This document shows positions 53,455-63,102 of a stretch of DNA of 64,000 nt, piece by piece (positions within the stretch are counted from its first letter, which is position 1; every line of letters starts with the position of its first letter). The notes under the pieces were generated by a model. That model saw only the letters and a program-made list of their open reading frames with translations, made no database searches and was not told the origin of the DNA. Position numbers and translations under genes: made by a program. This DNA comes from Streptomyces alanosinicus (lineage in GTDB: Bacteria > Actinomycetota > Actinomycetes > Streptomycetales > Streptomycetaceae): assembly GCF_014650595.1 (NCBI RefSeq), contig NZ_BMVG01000026.1, forward strand, positions 1 through 64,000, written 5' to 3'.

Positions 53455-53538
53455 CTGGGCGTTTGATGTTGATTCGCACTGACCCTTTCAACACGCTTTG
53501 TCAGGACTTGCCGCCGACGAGCATGGCCCGAAACTCCT

Positions 53539-53566
53539 GGAAGCTCCCTACAAGCAGGGAGCTTCC
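53539..53566. terminator. 11-bp perfect hairpin
   Basis: GGAAGCTCCCT and AGGGAGCTTCC enclose ACAAGC. It could end transcription of the minus-strand operon beginning at 55145, which stops ~290 nt to the right. Confidence 0.5.
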
Positions 53567-53853
53567 ATCCCATTACTAAGCCAGACGGAATCCGGGCGGC
53601 ATGTGCGAACTAAACGGGCGCTCCGATCGCCGCCTCGGAGCGTGCGAATGCACTCCTACGGAGCAAAGCATCCTGAAAGCCGCTGACCTCAAAGGTGACG
53701 CACCTCTACTTAACATCCCTAAACGCCCACTCAGTGAGGCGCTGCTGGGTGGTTGAGCCCCGGCGCACCTCACTGCGACGCACGCTTCGTCCCGGAGCCG
53801 CCCGTCGGTATGTCCGGCGGACAGCCGAGGCCAGGAAGCCGTGAGGGTGCGGG

Positions 53854-54456
53854 CTACGTCCGTCCTGGACCGGGAGCGCAGGCCGGGCCGCCTGCACGGA
53901 TGGCCTCGACGACCGTGCTGTGGACGGTGGCGAGGCCGTCTGCCGGGAGGGCTACGGGGCTGCCTTGGAGTTCGTACCATTCCTCGGCGCCGGTGTACTG
54001 GACGGTGACGTGCGCGTTGTGCCCGTCGTAGTCCAGGTAGGTGCGGACGGTGAGTTCGCCGGTGATGACGCCGACTTCGCAGGTCATCACCCCGCCGGGC
54101 CCGGCGACGACGTCGTCGATGTACCAGGTGGCCTCCATACGCTCGCAAGCTGTGGTCTCTGGTGGGCTTGGCTCTTGGGCCATGTGGTGCGGCTCCTGGA
54201 CGTGGCCGGTGCGGTCGTGGAGATGCTCTTTCACCTTGGCGCGGACCGTGCGCAGCCATGTGTCGGTGTCGAGATCGGCCTCAGGCATGAGGACGGTGTC
54301 GGGGCCTTCGCCGAGGATGTCGTCGCAGGGCGGTTGGAGTTCTGTGATGTCCCACAGGCTCAAGTTCTCTGGTGGGTAGTCGAGGTCGATCGTGTGGTCC
54401 TCGCTCGCCCGTGCGTGGCCGGCGGCTGGGGTGTCCTGGTTGTCGGCGGTGGTCAT
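53854..54456 (-). CDS. Acidic unknown protein coupled to HNH nuclease (2)
   Basis: A 200-residue protein whose ATG overlaps the nuclease stop (ATGA, 54453-54456). No signal peptide is visible, unlike its partner. The N-terminal 90 residues are acidic (YPPENLSLWDITEL, MPEADLDTDTWLRTVRAKVK); the C-terminal 100 form a beta-rich unit (ATWYIDDVVAGPGGVMTCEV, ELTVRTYLDYDGHNAHVTVQ). The shape and tight coupling with a secreted nuclease would suit an immunity or regulatory protein, but this is inference; the first nuclease (48858) has no such partner. Confidence 0.7.
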   Translation of the reverse strand: MTTADNQDTPAAGHARASEDHTIDLDYPPENLSLWDITELQPPCDDILGEGPDTVLMPEADLDTDTWLRTVRAKVKEHLHDRTGHVQEPHHMAQEPSPPETTACERMEATWYIDDVVAGPGGVMTCEVGVITGELTVRTYLDYDGHNAHVTVQYTGAEEWYELQGSPVALPADGLATVHSTVVEAIRAGGPACAPGPGRT

Positions 54457-55145
54457 GCGGGGCAGGTGTCCAGCATCTCGGTGAGCTTGGCCTTCTCCGC
54501 CTCGGTGACGTTGAGGTGGTAGAGGTGCTTGATGTCCGTCCAGGCACGGGAGTAGGTGCACCAGTAGGCGTGGCGGGGTGGTGCCCACTGGTCGGGGCTC
54601 TGGTCGCCCTTCTGCCGGTTGCTGCGGGCGGAGACCGCGATCAGCTGCGAGTGGACAAGGTCGTTGGCGAAGTGCCTGCGCTCGGGGGTGGTCCATGTGT
54701 CGGCGCCGGAGCGCCAGGCGTTGGCCAGGGGGACGACGTGGTCGATGTCGAGCTGACCGGAGTTGTGGAAGATTGCGGCGTCGTACTCGCTGAACCATGT
54801 CCCCGAGATCGCCCGGCACATCTCGTCCTGTTTGACGTCCTGGCCGTCGCGGGCGAGGACGACCTCGCGGGTGTCGCACTCCCCGTACTGCTTGATCCAG
54901 TGCGGGAACTTCGCCCGGCTGTAGCCGGCCATCGAATGCGGCGCCTCCACGTTCAGCCCGGCCAGCTCGACACGGACCACGCCGACGGACGGTGGCTCCG
55001 GCAGCGTGGCCGGGAGCCGGTGCGGGGCTGCGGAGGACGGCTTTGCAGCGGCGGGTACGGCGGCTCCGGTTGCTGCCGGGACCAGCACAGCGATAGCGGC
55101 AGCAACCATCGTGACGGCGGCGCGACACCAGGAATTCTTGACCAT
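54453..55145 (-). CDS. Secreted HNH nuclease-like protein (2)
   Basis: A 230-residue protein with an N-terminal signal (TMVAAAIAVLVPAATGAAVP) and the same core as the 48858 protein: EAPHSMAGYSRAKFPHWIKQ, CDTREVVLARDGQDV, LDIDHVVPLANAWRSGADTW, FANDLVHSQLIAVSARSNRQ and YWCTYSRAWTDIK. All catalytic positions (DHxxPL, N, N) are conserved. It is first in a two-gene operon with the acidic unknown protein. Confidence 0.87.
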   Translation of the reverse strand: MVKNSWCRAAVTMVAAAIAVLVPAATGAAVPAAAKPSSAAPHRLPATLPEPPSVGVVRVELAGLNVEAPHSMAGYSRAKFPHWIKQYGECDTREVVLARDGQDVKQDEMCRAISGTWFSEYDAAIFHNSGQLDIDHVVPLANAWRSGADTWTTPERRHFANDLVHSQLIAVSARSNRQKGDQSPDQWAPPRHAYWCTYSRAWTDIKHLYHLNVTEAEKAKLTEMLDTCPA

Positions 55146-55405
55146 GCAGAGGGCATGACCAGCAGAAACGCTCCCGCATGCGGGATGTCACCCAAACGAG
55201 AACGCCACAGGCCGACCTGCCATCTGGGCCGAAAGCCTGGGGCCGTTCCATACTGGGCTGCTTCGCCTGTCCGCAAGCCGGAGGACGAACAGGTACCGGT
55301 CATTCTGTCCCGACCGGTCCACGCCCGCTGAACCGGAGAACCCGTGCATAGCGTTGTCCAGTGGGTGGTCTGTCCGTACGAGGTGCTGTCTCCTACCTTG
55401 CCGCT

Positions 55406-55879
55406 ATGGACTGGACACCGCTCCTCGCCACACTCCTCGGTGCTGTGATCGCGACGGTCTCCGCCTTGCTGGTTGAAGCAAGAAAGGAACGGCGTGAGGC
55501 GCGAGCCCAGGAGAGGCGGAGCAAGAGGGAGCTGTACGGGGCCTACCTCGGGGTGCTCGCTCAGGCGCGCAACGAGCTTCAGCTCATCGTTCTCGAGGGC
55601 ACGATGTCGGAGGCTGAGCGCACGGTCGCGGCCCGGCAGAGCTTCGCAAGGTGCTATGAAACCCGATACCAGCTGGAGGTGTTCGCCCCGCGCGTCGTTG
55701 TCGAGCCAGCCCTGGACTACTTCCGTAGCGTGCGTCGGGCAAGGGAAGCGACCATACGCGGCACCCGGGGCGGAGCCGATGGGTACGAACTCGCTTTTCA
55801 TGAGGTGATGGAAGCGCTCACGGCTGTCCGCGACGCGATGCGACTCGACATGGGTACCGACGGGCTCTCTACAGACTGA
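55406..55879 (+). CDS. Membrane-anchored coiled-coil unknown
   Basis: A 157-residue protein starting at ATG 55406 (MDWTPLLATLLGAVIATVSA), giving one N-terminal membrane helix followed immediately by a very basic coiled coil (RKERREARAQERRSKRELYG) and a helical soluble domain. Similar short helix-plus-charged-coil proteins occur widely in Streptomyces without known function. The frame extends to 55361 without a better start. Confidence 0.65.
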   Translation: MDWTPLLATLLGAVIATVSALLVEARKERREARAQERRSKRELYGAYLGVLAQARNELQLIVLEGTMSEAERTVAARQSFARCYETRYQLEVFAPRVVVEPALDYFRSVRRAREATIRGTRGGADGYELAFHEVMEALTAVRDAMRLDMGTDGLSTD

Positions 55880-55890
55880 GCCTCCATCGG

Positions 55891-56439
55891 ATGCGCATCA
55901 ATGCGCCAGGCGACCGAGGAGCAGACGTCGCGGCCTGCCGCTGCCCGCCCGCCCCCGCCCCGATGCGTCATCATCCGGTCAGGCTGGAACGCGCCGACAT
56001 CACCCTGCAGGCGCTGTGCCGCCATCTCCTGCGCAGCGACGGTGCCTCACAACACCTCGCCCGCACCGCCGACAGTCCTGTCGACCCCGAGGAAGCTCCC
56101 GAAGGAGCCCTCTACTTCGGCTGCCTGCTCGACCTCGTCAAGAAATCCGACGGGGCCTTGTGGTGGTGGCAGTTCGCCGCGGGCGCCGGCAACCCGACTG
56201 CCGCCTACTGCCTGTACCTGTTCCACACCCGCCGCGGCGACCTCCGGGACGCCGGTCACTGGTGGCACCAGTACCTCGCACTGGGCCCGCCGCCGGCATG
56301 GATGCATCTCAACGTCGACACCTCCGGCGTCCTACGCAAAGCCGTGGAACGACTCAGAGTCGATGAAGCCGCCGGGGAATTCCATAGGCCGGACCAGCGC
56401 CTCGCCGACCAGATCGAAGAACTCGTCGATGCCTGCTGA
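55891..56439 (+). CDS. WWWQFAAGAG-motif protein, short paralogue
   Basis: Up to 182 residues; the real start may be ATG 55963 (MRHHPVRLERADITLQALC), since the preceding residues look random. It carries LWWWQFAAGAGNPTAAYCLY (about 89-108), the same motif as the third gene of the 31960-33925 operon, and shares the flanking helical pattern but is 100 residues shorter. No sigma-like gene is adjacent, so it is an orphan or truncated relative. Confidence 0.6.
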   Translation: MRINAPGDRGADVAACRCPPAPAPMRHHPVRLERADITLQALCRHLLRSDGASQHLARTADSPVDPEEAPEGALYFGCLLDLVKKSDGALWWWQFAAGAGNPTAAYCLYLFHTRRGDLRDAGHWWHQYLALGPPPAWMHLNVDTSGVLRKAVERLRVDEAAGEFHRPDQRLADQIEELVDAC

Positions 56440-56695
56440 CGTGCGCTTCGCGGCTTGCCCGACAGCTCGTCAGCCGGGCAAGCCGCATCCCGCAAGACCC
56501 TGTGCGCACGTCCGGCGGCGTCGCAGATTTGGACGTCGTTGTCAGTGGCGGCCTCTACAGCCCAAGCTCCGTGCTGACGTACCCCGTCTGGAAACACGCG
56601 CAGCGGTTGAGCCTCAGTGTCGGTCGACCGGCTGTAGGGCAGCCGAGAGCAGTGACTGAACTTGATCCCAGGCCCTGCTGTGACCGCATGTGTAT
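56440..56695. other. Intergenic, nothing visible
   Basis: Separates convergent genes; no motif, hairpin or repeat stands out. Confidence 0.4.
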
Positions 56696-58039
56696 CTACG
56701 CGGCGGTGGGGCTGGCCTCTTCGCCGGGATCAGAGTCTCGCTCTGTGGTGGCTGGTGGGGTGTCGGTGCTCTCCGGCTCGCTGCCGGCCTCGCTGCCGCT
56801 GTCGGCGACTGGGGTGTTCGGGGCGGGGGTGGCGCGGTCGTCGAGGGTGATGGTGACCGGCCTGCCGCTGGGGGTGAGGTCGGTCAGGCTCTCTTCGATC
56901 CGCGCATACAGCGTGGCGGCGAGCTCCCGGTCGCCGTCGCCGTCGCTGGCGGCGTGTTCGATGGAGTGCAGGCTGATCAGCAGGGCGATCAGGGAGCGGC
57001 CGGACAGTGCAGCGTGGATCCGCGCATCTCCCTCGTCGGTGACCTGAGGCGGTACTCGGAAGTGCGTGTGCCGTCCGGCGTGGGCGGTGATGAACTCCCA
57101 GATGTCGCGGTGGCACTGCAGGCCGGCGGAGGACACGCGGGCCGCCGTCTTGAGCAGAGCGCTGTGCTCCGCGCTCACCTCGGCGGCCGTGGTCTCGGCG
57201 GTGGCGTCGGGCTGGGGCCGCATCTCCTCCATGGCGGCGCGCAGGTCCGCGATCTCCCGCTGCAGGGCGGCGAGGGCTGACCGGGTTCCCTCTAGGGCGG
57301 TGCTGGTCTCCTCCTTGATCAGCCTGGCTGCTTCGCCCGAGCGGTGCGGCACGTCCTGCTGGTCGGCGGCCAGGGCGTTGCCGTTGTGGTCCGGGGCGGT
57401 AAGCGAGGTGAGCACGGGGGCGAGTTCCTCGGTGATGACCTCGCGGACGGCCTGGCAAACTGCGTCCATGGACAGTGCCGGGCTGGGCGAGGAGCCCTGA
57501 CCATCGGCGCGCTGCGCCGGCGTCGCGGTATGGCGGGCGGGTTCCTCCAGGAGCCCATCGGGCTCGGTGACGGCGGTGACCGGTGCAGGGACGAGAGGCG
57601 TGTGGCCGCCTTCAGTGCCGGATGTCTCCTGGACGGCCGAGGCGCGGGAGGGCGAGGTGAGGTCCGCAAGCACAACGCGGACTTCCCGCAGCTCGGCGCG
57701 CAGCAGGGCGACGACGTCGTGGACGGTGGTGTTGACCGTGTCTGCGTTGGAGTTCAGCTTGTTGTAGACGTCGCGGAAGTTCGCGCGCATCCGACCGAGT
57801 TCGTCGACGACCTCTTTGGTCGTCTTGTCGTGGGCGGCCCGGCCGGCCGACTCCAGCTTCTCAACGCTCTTGTCGAGCGCGTCCCGGATGTTCTTGTCCG
57901 TGTGCACCACGGCGGTGTGGAGCATGGTCAGGGTGTTGGTGAGGTCCGGGTTCGGCTGACGGGCCATCATCCCCCATTTCGTCGCGATGAGTAGTCGTGC
58001 AAGTTCGTTGCGTATGCTGCCCATGGCGGGTCTTCCCAC
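56696..58039 (-). CDS. Large coiled-coil unknown
   Basis: A 447-residue protein. Helical coiled-coil segments lie at about 30-135 (LHTAVVHTDKNIRDALDKSV, TKEVVDELGRMRANFRDVYN) and 235-280 (ALAALQREIADLRAAMEEMR). An alpha/beta-looking segment with RDIWEFITAHAGRHTHFRVP follows, and the tail from 400 is disordered and acidic. No membrane helix. It lies divergent from the 58212 gene, 172 nt apart. Conserved coiled-coil proteins of this kind occur on Streptomyces plasmids; function unknown. Alternative start at ATG 58024. Confidence 0.65.
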   Translation of the reverse strand: MGRPAMGSIRNELARLLIATKWGMMARQPNPDLTNTLTMLHTAVVHTDKNIRDALDKSVEKLESAGRAAHDKTTKEVVDELGRMRANFRDVYNKLNSNADTVNTTVHDVVALLRAELREVRVVLADLTSPSRASAVQETSGTEGGHTPLVPAPVTAVTEPDGLLEEPARHTATPAQRADGQGSSPSPALSMDAVCQAVREVITEELAPVLTSLTAPDHNGNALAADQQDVPHRSGEAARLIKEETSTALEGTRSALAALQREIADLRAAMEEMRPQPDATAETTAAEVSAEHSALLKTAARVSSAGLQCHRDIWEFITAHAGRHTHFRVPPQVTDEGDARIHAALSGRSLIALLISLHSIEHAASDGDGDRELAATLYARIEESLTDLTPSGRPVTITLDDRATPAPNTPVADSGSEAGSEPESTDTPPATTERDSDPGEEASPTAA

Positions 58040-58211
58040 GCGGGATGACCGATCAACTGGCCTAAGAGCGGCGGTTGTTCAGGCCGAAATCAGGCAGGTC
58101 GTGACGGACCGGCTGATGTCCGGCTGACCGGCCCGGGCCGTTGCCGTCCACGCTTCGCATGCGGCACGGCCATGGCGCCTGCTGAGTATCCATCCGGTCT
58201 CGGCCTCCGCG

Positions 58212-59285
58212 ATGGAGTGGGAACCGGCGACGTTCCAGGAGGCCCTGGACGCGGCAGGTGACGATCTTGGGGCCGTGGAGCCTCCTTCTCTTACGTCGGA
58301 CTTCTATGCGCTGTCGGCGTCCTTCTACGCACCGTTCGGTACCAGCGAAGGCACGGGAGCACAGCATCTGGACAAGGTTCTGAGCACACGCCTGGAACCC
58401 GGCCATCTGAGCGCCGGCCAGCACGACGACCCTCTCGCCTTGGGCCAGGCGCTGATTGCCGAAGAGGCGCTGCGCTACTTCACCGAGCGTCTCGCGGAAC
58501 TCAAGCTGCCGGTCGTGACCGACAACCACATCGAGCGGCTGCGTGATGCCGTCTACAAGACGGCCTTGCACCGGCCCCTCGGCGAGATCTACAACCTGGT
58601 GTGGCGTTCCACCCGCTCCGCTGCCGAGGCTGCGCAGAAGAACCCCCGGGCGCCGCGCGTCAACATGAGCACCTTCGCGGTCAATCAGTTCGAGACGCAC
58701 GCACAGCGTGCCGTGACCGATCCCGAGTGGCCCATCAAGGCCTTTGGTGCGGTGGCGGGCTGCGGCCTGAGTGCCATGGCCCGCACGCTCTTCTACACCC
58801 TGCTCGATCTCCCGCCGCTGGAGACGTCTGTTCCTGACATCGTGCAGGAACTTCCGCAGCCGGCTCCCGAAGCGCCACCTTCCGTTGCCGAAAGCGGATT
58901 CCAGGGCGAGGCGGCAGCTCAGGACGATGACGACGATCTGGCGCTGTTCATCAGGTGACTCAACGCGTACCCCGGCAGCTGGGATCCGGAGATCGTCTTC
59001 CAGTGCCTTGGGGACCTCCAGCAGACCGCTGCAGGGATGGAGTACGACGTCGAGCAGCGGGTCACCCGGCGAGCGGTTGCCCACCTTAAGCGGCTGCACG
59101 AGCGTCTGGCCGGCGTGCTCGGCCTAGAGCAGGCGGCTCTGGCGGTACTTGCTGCCACTGATCTTCTCCAGCACCCGGTCACCAGCGGGGGCCACGAGAC
59201 GACACTGCCGGTCGGGACCGTTGTGCGTCAGCACCTGGTGGAAGCCGTTCTCCAGACGATGCCGGAAGCATCCGCTGAGGAGTGA
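58212..59285 (+). pseudogene. Unknown protein split by an in-frame TGA (or two consecutive genes)
   Basis: The first part (58212-58958, 248 residues) is helical with DNHIERLRDAVYKTALHRPL and ends in an acidic AAQDDDDDLALFIR before TGA 58956-58958. The same reading frame continues at once, LNAYPGSWDPEIVFQCLGDL, then VEQRVTRRAVAHLKRLHERL and LLQHPVTSGGHETTLPVGTV, to 59285. The second part has no start until ATG 59037, although coding-like sequence begins right after the TGA. Either one gene has acquired a stop, or the second is read by re-initiation. Family not recognised. Confidence 0.6.
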
Positions 59286-59598
59286 CCGACGTCAACACCG
59301 GCGGCCGGGGACGGCCTATGCCAACCGCAAGGCAGCGGGCACCGCGGCCGTGCGGTGGCGAGTCGGCAATCTTGACCCGAGACCGCCACTCTGCGTCGCG
59401 CCTGTCCAGAGAAGGCCGAGTGGCTGCCTGCGCTGGTTTCCTCACGACGGTCGGGAGCGGCGTTTCGGGCTTGTGCGACAGGAGGGGGCGTTGGCCGATA
59501 CGCCACTGCTGTAGCCCAGCTTCCGCATCTACGGTTTGTTCTCCGCAAAGGTCCGACTAATAGGCAGTTGGGCAGCACTGCGAAGAGGAGACCGTTTC
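59286..59598. other. Intergenic, probable promoter region
   Basis: No gene is visible. The last 90 nt are AT-richer (TAATAGGCAGTTGGGCAGCA near 59559) and precede the secreted-protein gene. Confidence 0.4.
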
Positions 59599-60090
59599 AT
59601 GCGATTAAGAACCACCATGAGCGCCTTCGTTATCGGCGTGGCGTTAGTCGCCACCAGCGCTCCGACGGCGTTGGCGGGGCCGCCGCCGAATCCGGAGCCG
59701 CCTGAAGTCACTGTGACCGCTCCGGGTATGAGCCCTGAGGCAACAGTGAGCTGCGACTTCTACGCGTCCAAGCCCAACCACAGCGGCTCCCGGATGACGG
59801 GTACCGGGGGAATCAGGACCTGCTCGGGCGGCCCGGTGGCCTGCACCAGCGAGGTGGACCTTGAGTTCTACAACAACTTCTCGAGCATGTGGATGACGGC
59901 AGGGACCGCGCGTCAGTCCAAGTGCGCGCCGCCGCTGCGGTCGTCGACCGCAGGGTCCAACTGTGTGCACCACCCTGGTGACCCGAACGTTGCCTGGCGC
60001 ACCACCACCATCGGGACCTTCGTGGCGCCGAACGGCGCCTCGGCCGGCGGTACGGGCAACAGCCCCGTCCTGTACGTGCCCTGCGTGTAG
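59599..60090 (+). CDS. Small secreted Cys-containing protein
   Basis: A 163-residue protein; residues 1-27 form a signal peptide (AFVIGVALVATSAPTALA). The mature part is Thr/Ser/Gly-rich with six cysteines (including SCDFYASKPNHSGS, GGIRTCSGGPVACTSEVDLE, CVHHPGDP and the final YVPCV), so probably a disulfide-bonded beta domain. ATG 59599 follows GAAGAGGAGACC at 59580-59591. Family not recognised. It is followed 74 nt later by another small gene on the same strand. Confidence 0.7.
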   Translation: MRLRTTMSAFVIGVALVATSAPTALAGPPPNPEPPEVTVTAPGMSPEATVSCDFYASKPNHSGSRMTGTGGIRTCSGGPVACTSEVDLEFYNNFSSMWMTAGTARQSKCAPPLRSSTAGSNCVHHPGDPNVAWRTTTIGTFVAPNGASAGGTGNSPVLYVPCV

Positions 60091-60164
60091 TGGCAAATTG
60101 GAGAGCCTGCGGTGGCGGGCCCCTCTCGGCCGCAGGCCCTCCGAACGCTGCAGAGAGGAACAGC

Positions 60165-60665
60165 ATGACCTCGGAGCACGACACACTGTGGCGTCTGTGC
60201 ACACGCCTGGGATGCGTCCTGCTGCCGCTGGTGGACCAGGAGCCATGGCGTCAGACCCGGCGGCACGAGAACCTGCGGACCTGGGGCATCAGCACGGTGG
60301 AAGGCGAGCGGCTGATCGAAGTCTTCACAGCCCTGGCCGCCCACGCAGCCGCCAACGCTTCCACGCCCCCCGCAGAATTCGACGCGCTACCGCTGAGGGC
60401 AGTAGCCGACGCGGCGACCGGCAAACGCGACATCGAGCTGCTCGCCGGACTCCCGGACACCTTCACCGGCAGCCGTGATGAGCAGGCCGCCGGTCTCTTC
60501 CGCCTGTACGCCTACAAGGGCGGGCAGTACAGCCGCCGACTCTTCCAGCTGGGCACGGAAGTGCGGCACGCGCTGGTCACCCTCGCCGAACGCTCGCCAG
60601 AGGCGGCACTCACATGCGGGGACGTCCTGCGTCAGGCAGCAGATGAGGCCAGCCCCCTGCAGTGA
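60165..60665 (+). CDS. Unknown helical cytoplasmic protein
   Basis: A 166-residue protein from ATG 60165 (GAGAGGAACAGC upstream). Helical throughout (DTLWRLCTRLGCVLLPLVDQ, RLIEVFTALAAHAAANAS, QLGTEVRHALVTLAERSP), without signal peptide or catalytic motif. Not recognised. Confidence 0.6.
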   Translation: MTSEHDTLWRLCTRLGCVLLPLVDQEPWRQTRRHENLRTWGISTVEGERLIEVFTALAAHAAANASTPPAEFDALPLRAVADAATGKRDIELLAGLPDTFTGSRDEQAAGLFRLYAYKGGQYSRRLFQLGTEVRHALVTLAERSPEAALTCGDVLRQAADEASPLQ

Positions 60666-60895
60666 TCCTCCCATCACGCCCACGCCCACGCTGGCTTTGT
60701 AGGTGAGTTTCGCGAACGTCTGTTGCTCAGCGGCGCGAACGCCTCGTTCCACGTGAGCGTGATGGCGCTGAGTTGTGAGAACACCTCGGTGCTTGCTTCG
60801 GGACTCTCGTTGTGCTCTGCACGACGAGGGGGCCCGGGTGCTGCCAAAGTCCAAGGTCGATCTGTACGCGGCGATCCCAAGCGCCAGATCGCTTC

Positions 60896-61165
60896 GATGT
60901 TCATCTGGGCGCGCGTCTGGCAAGCGCGACCACTTCGACCCGGTGGCCAGCGGCGCGGTAGGCACGGGAGGAGACACGGAAGTCGTCCGGGTCGGCGAGG
61001 GCCGACTCCACCACGGCGTCGAGGCGCCCATCGCGTACATGGGCCTCGACCGCGGACTGCCAGCCGGCGGTGTCCGGGCGAACGAGGGCCCCGGCGGTGC
61101 GGACGTCAGCAGCCAGGAGACTCTCGTAGCCCGGGTGCGCCGGCTTGTACAGGTCCTCGTCTTTA
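60896..61165 (-). pseudogene. Zeta-toxin fragment
   Basis: A minus frame reads DLYKPAHPGYESLLAADVRT, AGALVRPDTAGWQSAVEAHV, VVESALADPDDFRVSSRAYR and HRVEVVALA, the central part of zeta-type UDP-N-acetylglucosamine kinase toxins. The ATP-binding N-terminus is missing beyond 61165, where the plus-strand gene begins, and after 60905 the sequence no longer matches. No epsilon antitoxin is next to it. Confidence 0.65.
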
Positions 61166-61952
61166 CCACGTCATCGAGCACGAAGGACAGGTCTTCGTCG
61201 GTCCTGCCGAATATGAGCGGGAAGACCAGGCCGCCGCGCTTGCCCTGTTCATCGACATGACAGACGCCACGGCGCTGCACACCGACAACCCGGTGGAGGC
61301 CCAGAACTACATCCGGCGGAAGCTCCCCTCGCCCACCGCGGACACCCCTGCCTACGCCGGCCTCGAACAGCGGCGGCACGCCGCCGCACTGCATCGCAGC
61401 TTCAAGAGCGCCTGGGCTGCTCATGCCCGTGACCAGCGCGGCCCACAGCTGCCGCCGCACAAGGTCAGGGAGCCCCAACCGCTGCCGGAGAAGCTCATTC
61501 CCGGGCAGCGGGTGGAGATGATCCACCCTGAAACGGGCGAGATCATGACGGTCATCGTGCCCGGCCAGCCCGAGCCCGAGCAGGAACCCAAGGTCAACGC
61601 CATCGCAGTCCAGCTCAACGCCGCACGCAGCCACTGCTACGAGAAGCTCAGCGGCTACGCCCGCCAGCTGCACTGCCTCGAAGAAGCCGAAGACACAGAT
61701 CTGGTTGCCGAGGCCGTGCGCCAGATCGAGGAACGAAAGAACACCATCAAGACGGTCAAACGCCAGTCCATCCAGATGCGCGGCTACTACGACGTCCTGG
61801 AACTCGCCGCAGCCGCCCAGCCCCGGCACCCCGACATCACCAGCGTCGAGGAGATCATCCGAGCCGAAAAGATCGACGTACGCATCCACGGCCTGACGTA
61901 CAAGAAGCTCCGCGAGTTCCTGGCAGCCTTTGCCCCGTCGGCCGCTGCATGA
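61160..61952 (+). pseudogene. Unknown protein, N-terminus lost at the zeta junction
   Basis: The plus frame becomes protein-like at LYHVIEHEGQVFVGPAEYER near 61163 and continues through DNPVEAQNYIRRKL, EMIHPETGEIMTVIVPGQPE, coiled-coil LVAEAVRQIEERKNTIKTVK and DVRIHGLTYKKLREFLAAF to TGA 61952. No credible start lies before the zeta fragment; an internal ATG at 61258 could restart it. The stop overlaps the next gene (ATGA). Function unknown. Confidence 0.55.
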
Positions 61953-62503
61953 TCCCCGCTGCGGCCTTCGAACTCGTTACCACCCCGATGCGCACGTCCC
62001 AGCAGCGCAAGATGTGGACCCTGTGCTACCAGCGGGTGGTCGGCGCGGCACGATCGGAGATCCGCATGGCAGGCGGCCGCCGGCGCTCGGACCTCCTCGG
62101 TGCCGACAGCACGAGGGTCGAGCTCCAGCAGTCCAAGGAGAGCGTACCCAACACCCACGGCAAAGAATTGGCACACGCCACCGGGCTGATGTGGGTCTTC
62201 TGTGTCATCAACCAGCATGCGCTCGGCGACTTCTTCTTCACCTCCCGCCAGGGAGCACGCGCGACGTTCATGTGGAAGAACGCCTGGACCCTCATCGGAA
62301 GCTGCAACGGCCGGGTCTTGCTTGACCTCGGAATGTCCCCTCAAGTGGGCGACCACGTGCTCATCGAGATCGACCACTTCGAGATGGTCGACGGCCGCAC
62401 GCCCACCGGGACCGGCACATTGCGCGGCGCCCAGGAGTTTTGCTACTGGCTGAGGGACGGCCATCCCTTGCCTCCGTACTACTGGACGCCGCGCGCGGCC
62501 TGA
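61949..62503 (+). CDS. Unknown protein coupled to the preceding gene
   Basis: A 184-residue protein whose ATG overlaps the upstream stop (ATGA). Mixed alpha/beta with MWVFCVINQHALGDFFFTSR and VGDHVLIEIDHFEMVDGRTP; no signal or membrane helix. Not recognised. It probably forms a functional pair with the 61160 gene elsewhere. Confidence 0.6.
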   Translation: MIPAAAFELVTTPMRTSQQRKMWTLCYQRVVGAARSEIRMAGGRRRSDLLGADSTRVELQQSKESVPNTHGKELAHATGLMWVFCVINQHALGDFFFTSRQGARATFMWKNAWTLIGSCNGRVLLDLGMSPQVGDHVLIEIDHFEMVDGRTPTGTGTLRGAQEFCYWLRDGHPLPPYYWTPRAA

Positions 62504-62682
62504 TCACACTCACTGAGCAGAACCGAACCGCCGGCAAGTGCTTCCGAGTGCGCTTGCCGGAACTCGCCTCTGAGCCGCACACCACGGATACCACGCCCAC
62601 ACCTCAGCCTCGCGACGGTGTCGACGGCGTGTTCCCTACCCTGGCGGCTCCGCGCACATCCCAGTGATCCCATTGCACGAGA

Positions 62683-63102
62683 ATGAGCAGGAGTTCCTGC
62701 CCCGTGCCCCATCTCCCAAAGCCCGCGCGCGACTATCCAGACCGCCATCCCCAGCCGGACGATGTCGTTCGGCTGGCCCAAGAACGCACACTGCCCGACA
62801 CCGACGTCCCCGACAGAGCCTACGCCAAGACGGTCCTGGAGCACATCGCCAGGTTCGCGCGCGTATTGGCCCCGCAACCACTGGTCAGGACAACAGCGCC
62901 GTCCCTCCTGGCAGTTCTGAGGCACGCCGAATCCCTGAGGTCTGGCTACCAGCAGCTTCTCATTGGGTACGCGGCAGCCAACCTTGACGCAGCAATGTGG
63001 ATCGACACGCACAGCGACGAGGGGCGACTACGTCTGGCCACCGCGCTTGACTACCTCCACAGAGCTGTTGACCTCGAGCCAGATCGACAGCCTGGGCCAT
63101 GA
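62683..63102 (+). CDS. Unknown small helical protein
   Basis: A 139-residue frame with helices RAYAKTVLEHIARFARVL, SLLAVLRHAESLRSGYQQLL and RLATALDYLHRAVDLEP. The start is uncertain (first ATG taken; weak ribosome site). No motif recognised. Confidence 0.45.
   Translation: MSRSSCPVPHLPKPARDYPDRHPQPDDVVRLAQERTLPDTDVPDRAYAKTVLEHIARFARVLAPQPLVRTTAPSLLAVLRHAESLRSGYQQLLIGYAAANLDAAMWIDTHSDEGRLRLATALDYLHRAVDLEPDRQPGP

Larger units (their letters stand above)
53020..53853. other. Intergenic, repeat end and hairpin only
   Basis: No gene is supported. It contains the right copy of the 21-bp inverted repeat (53434-53454) and a perfect hairpin (53539-53566). Confidence 0.45.
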
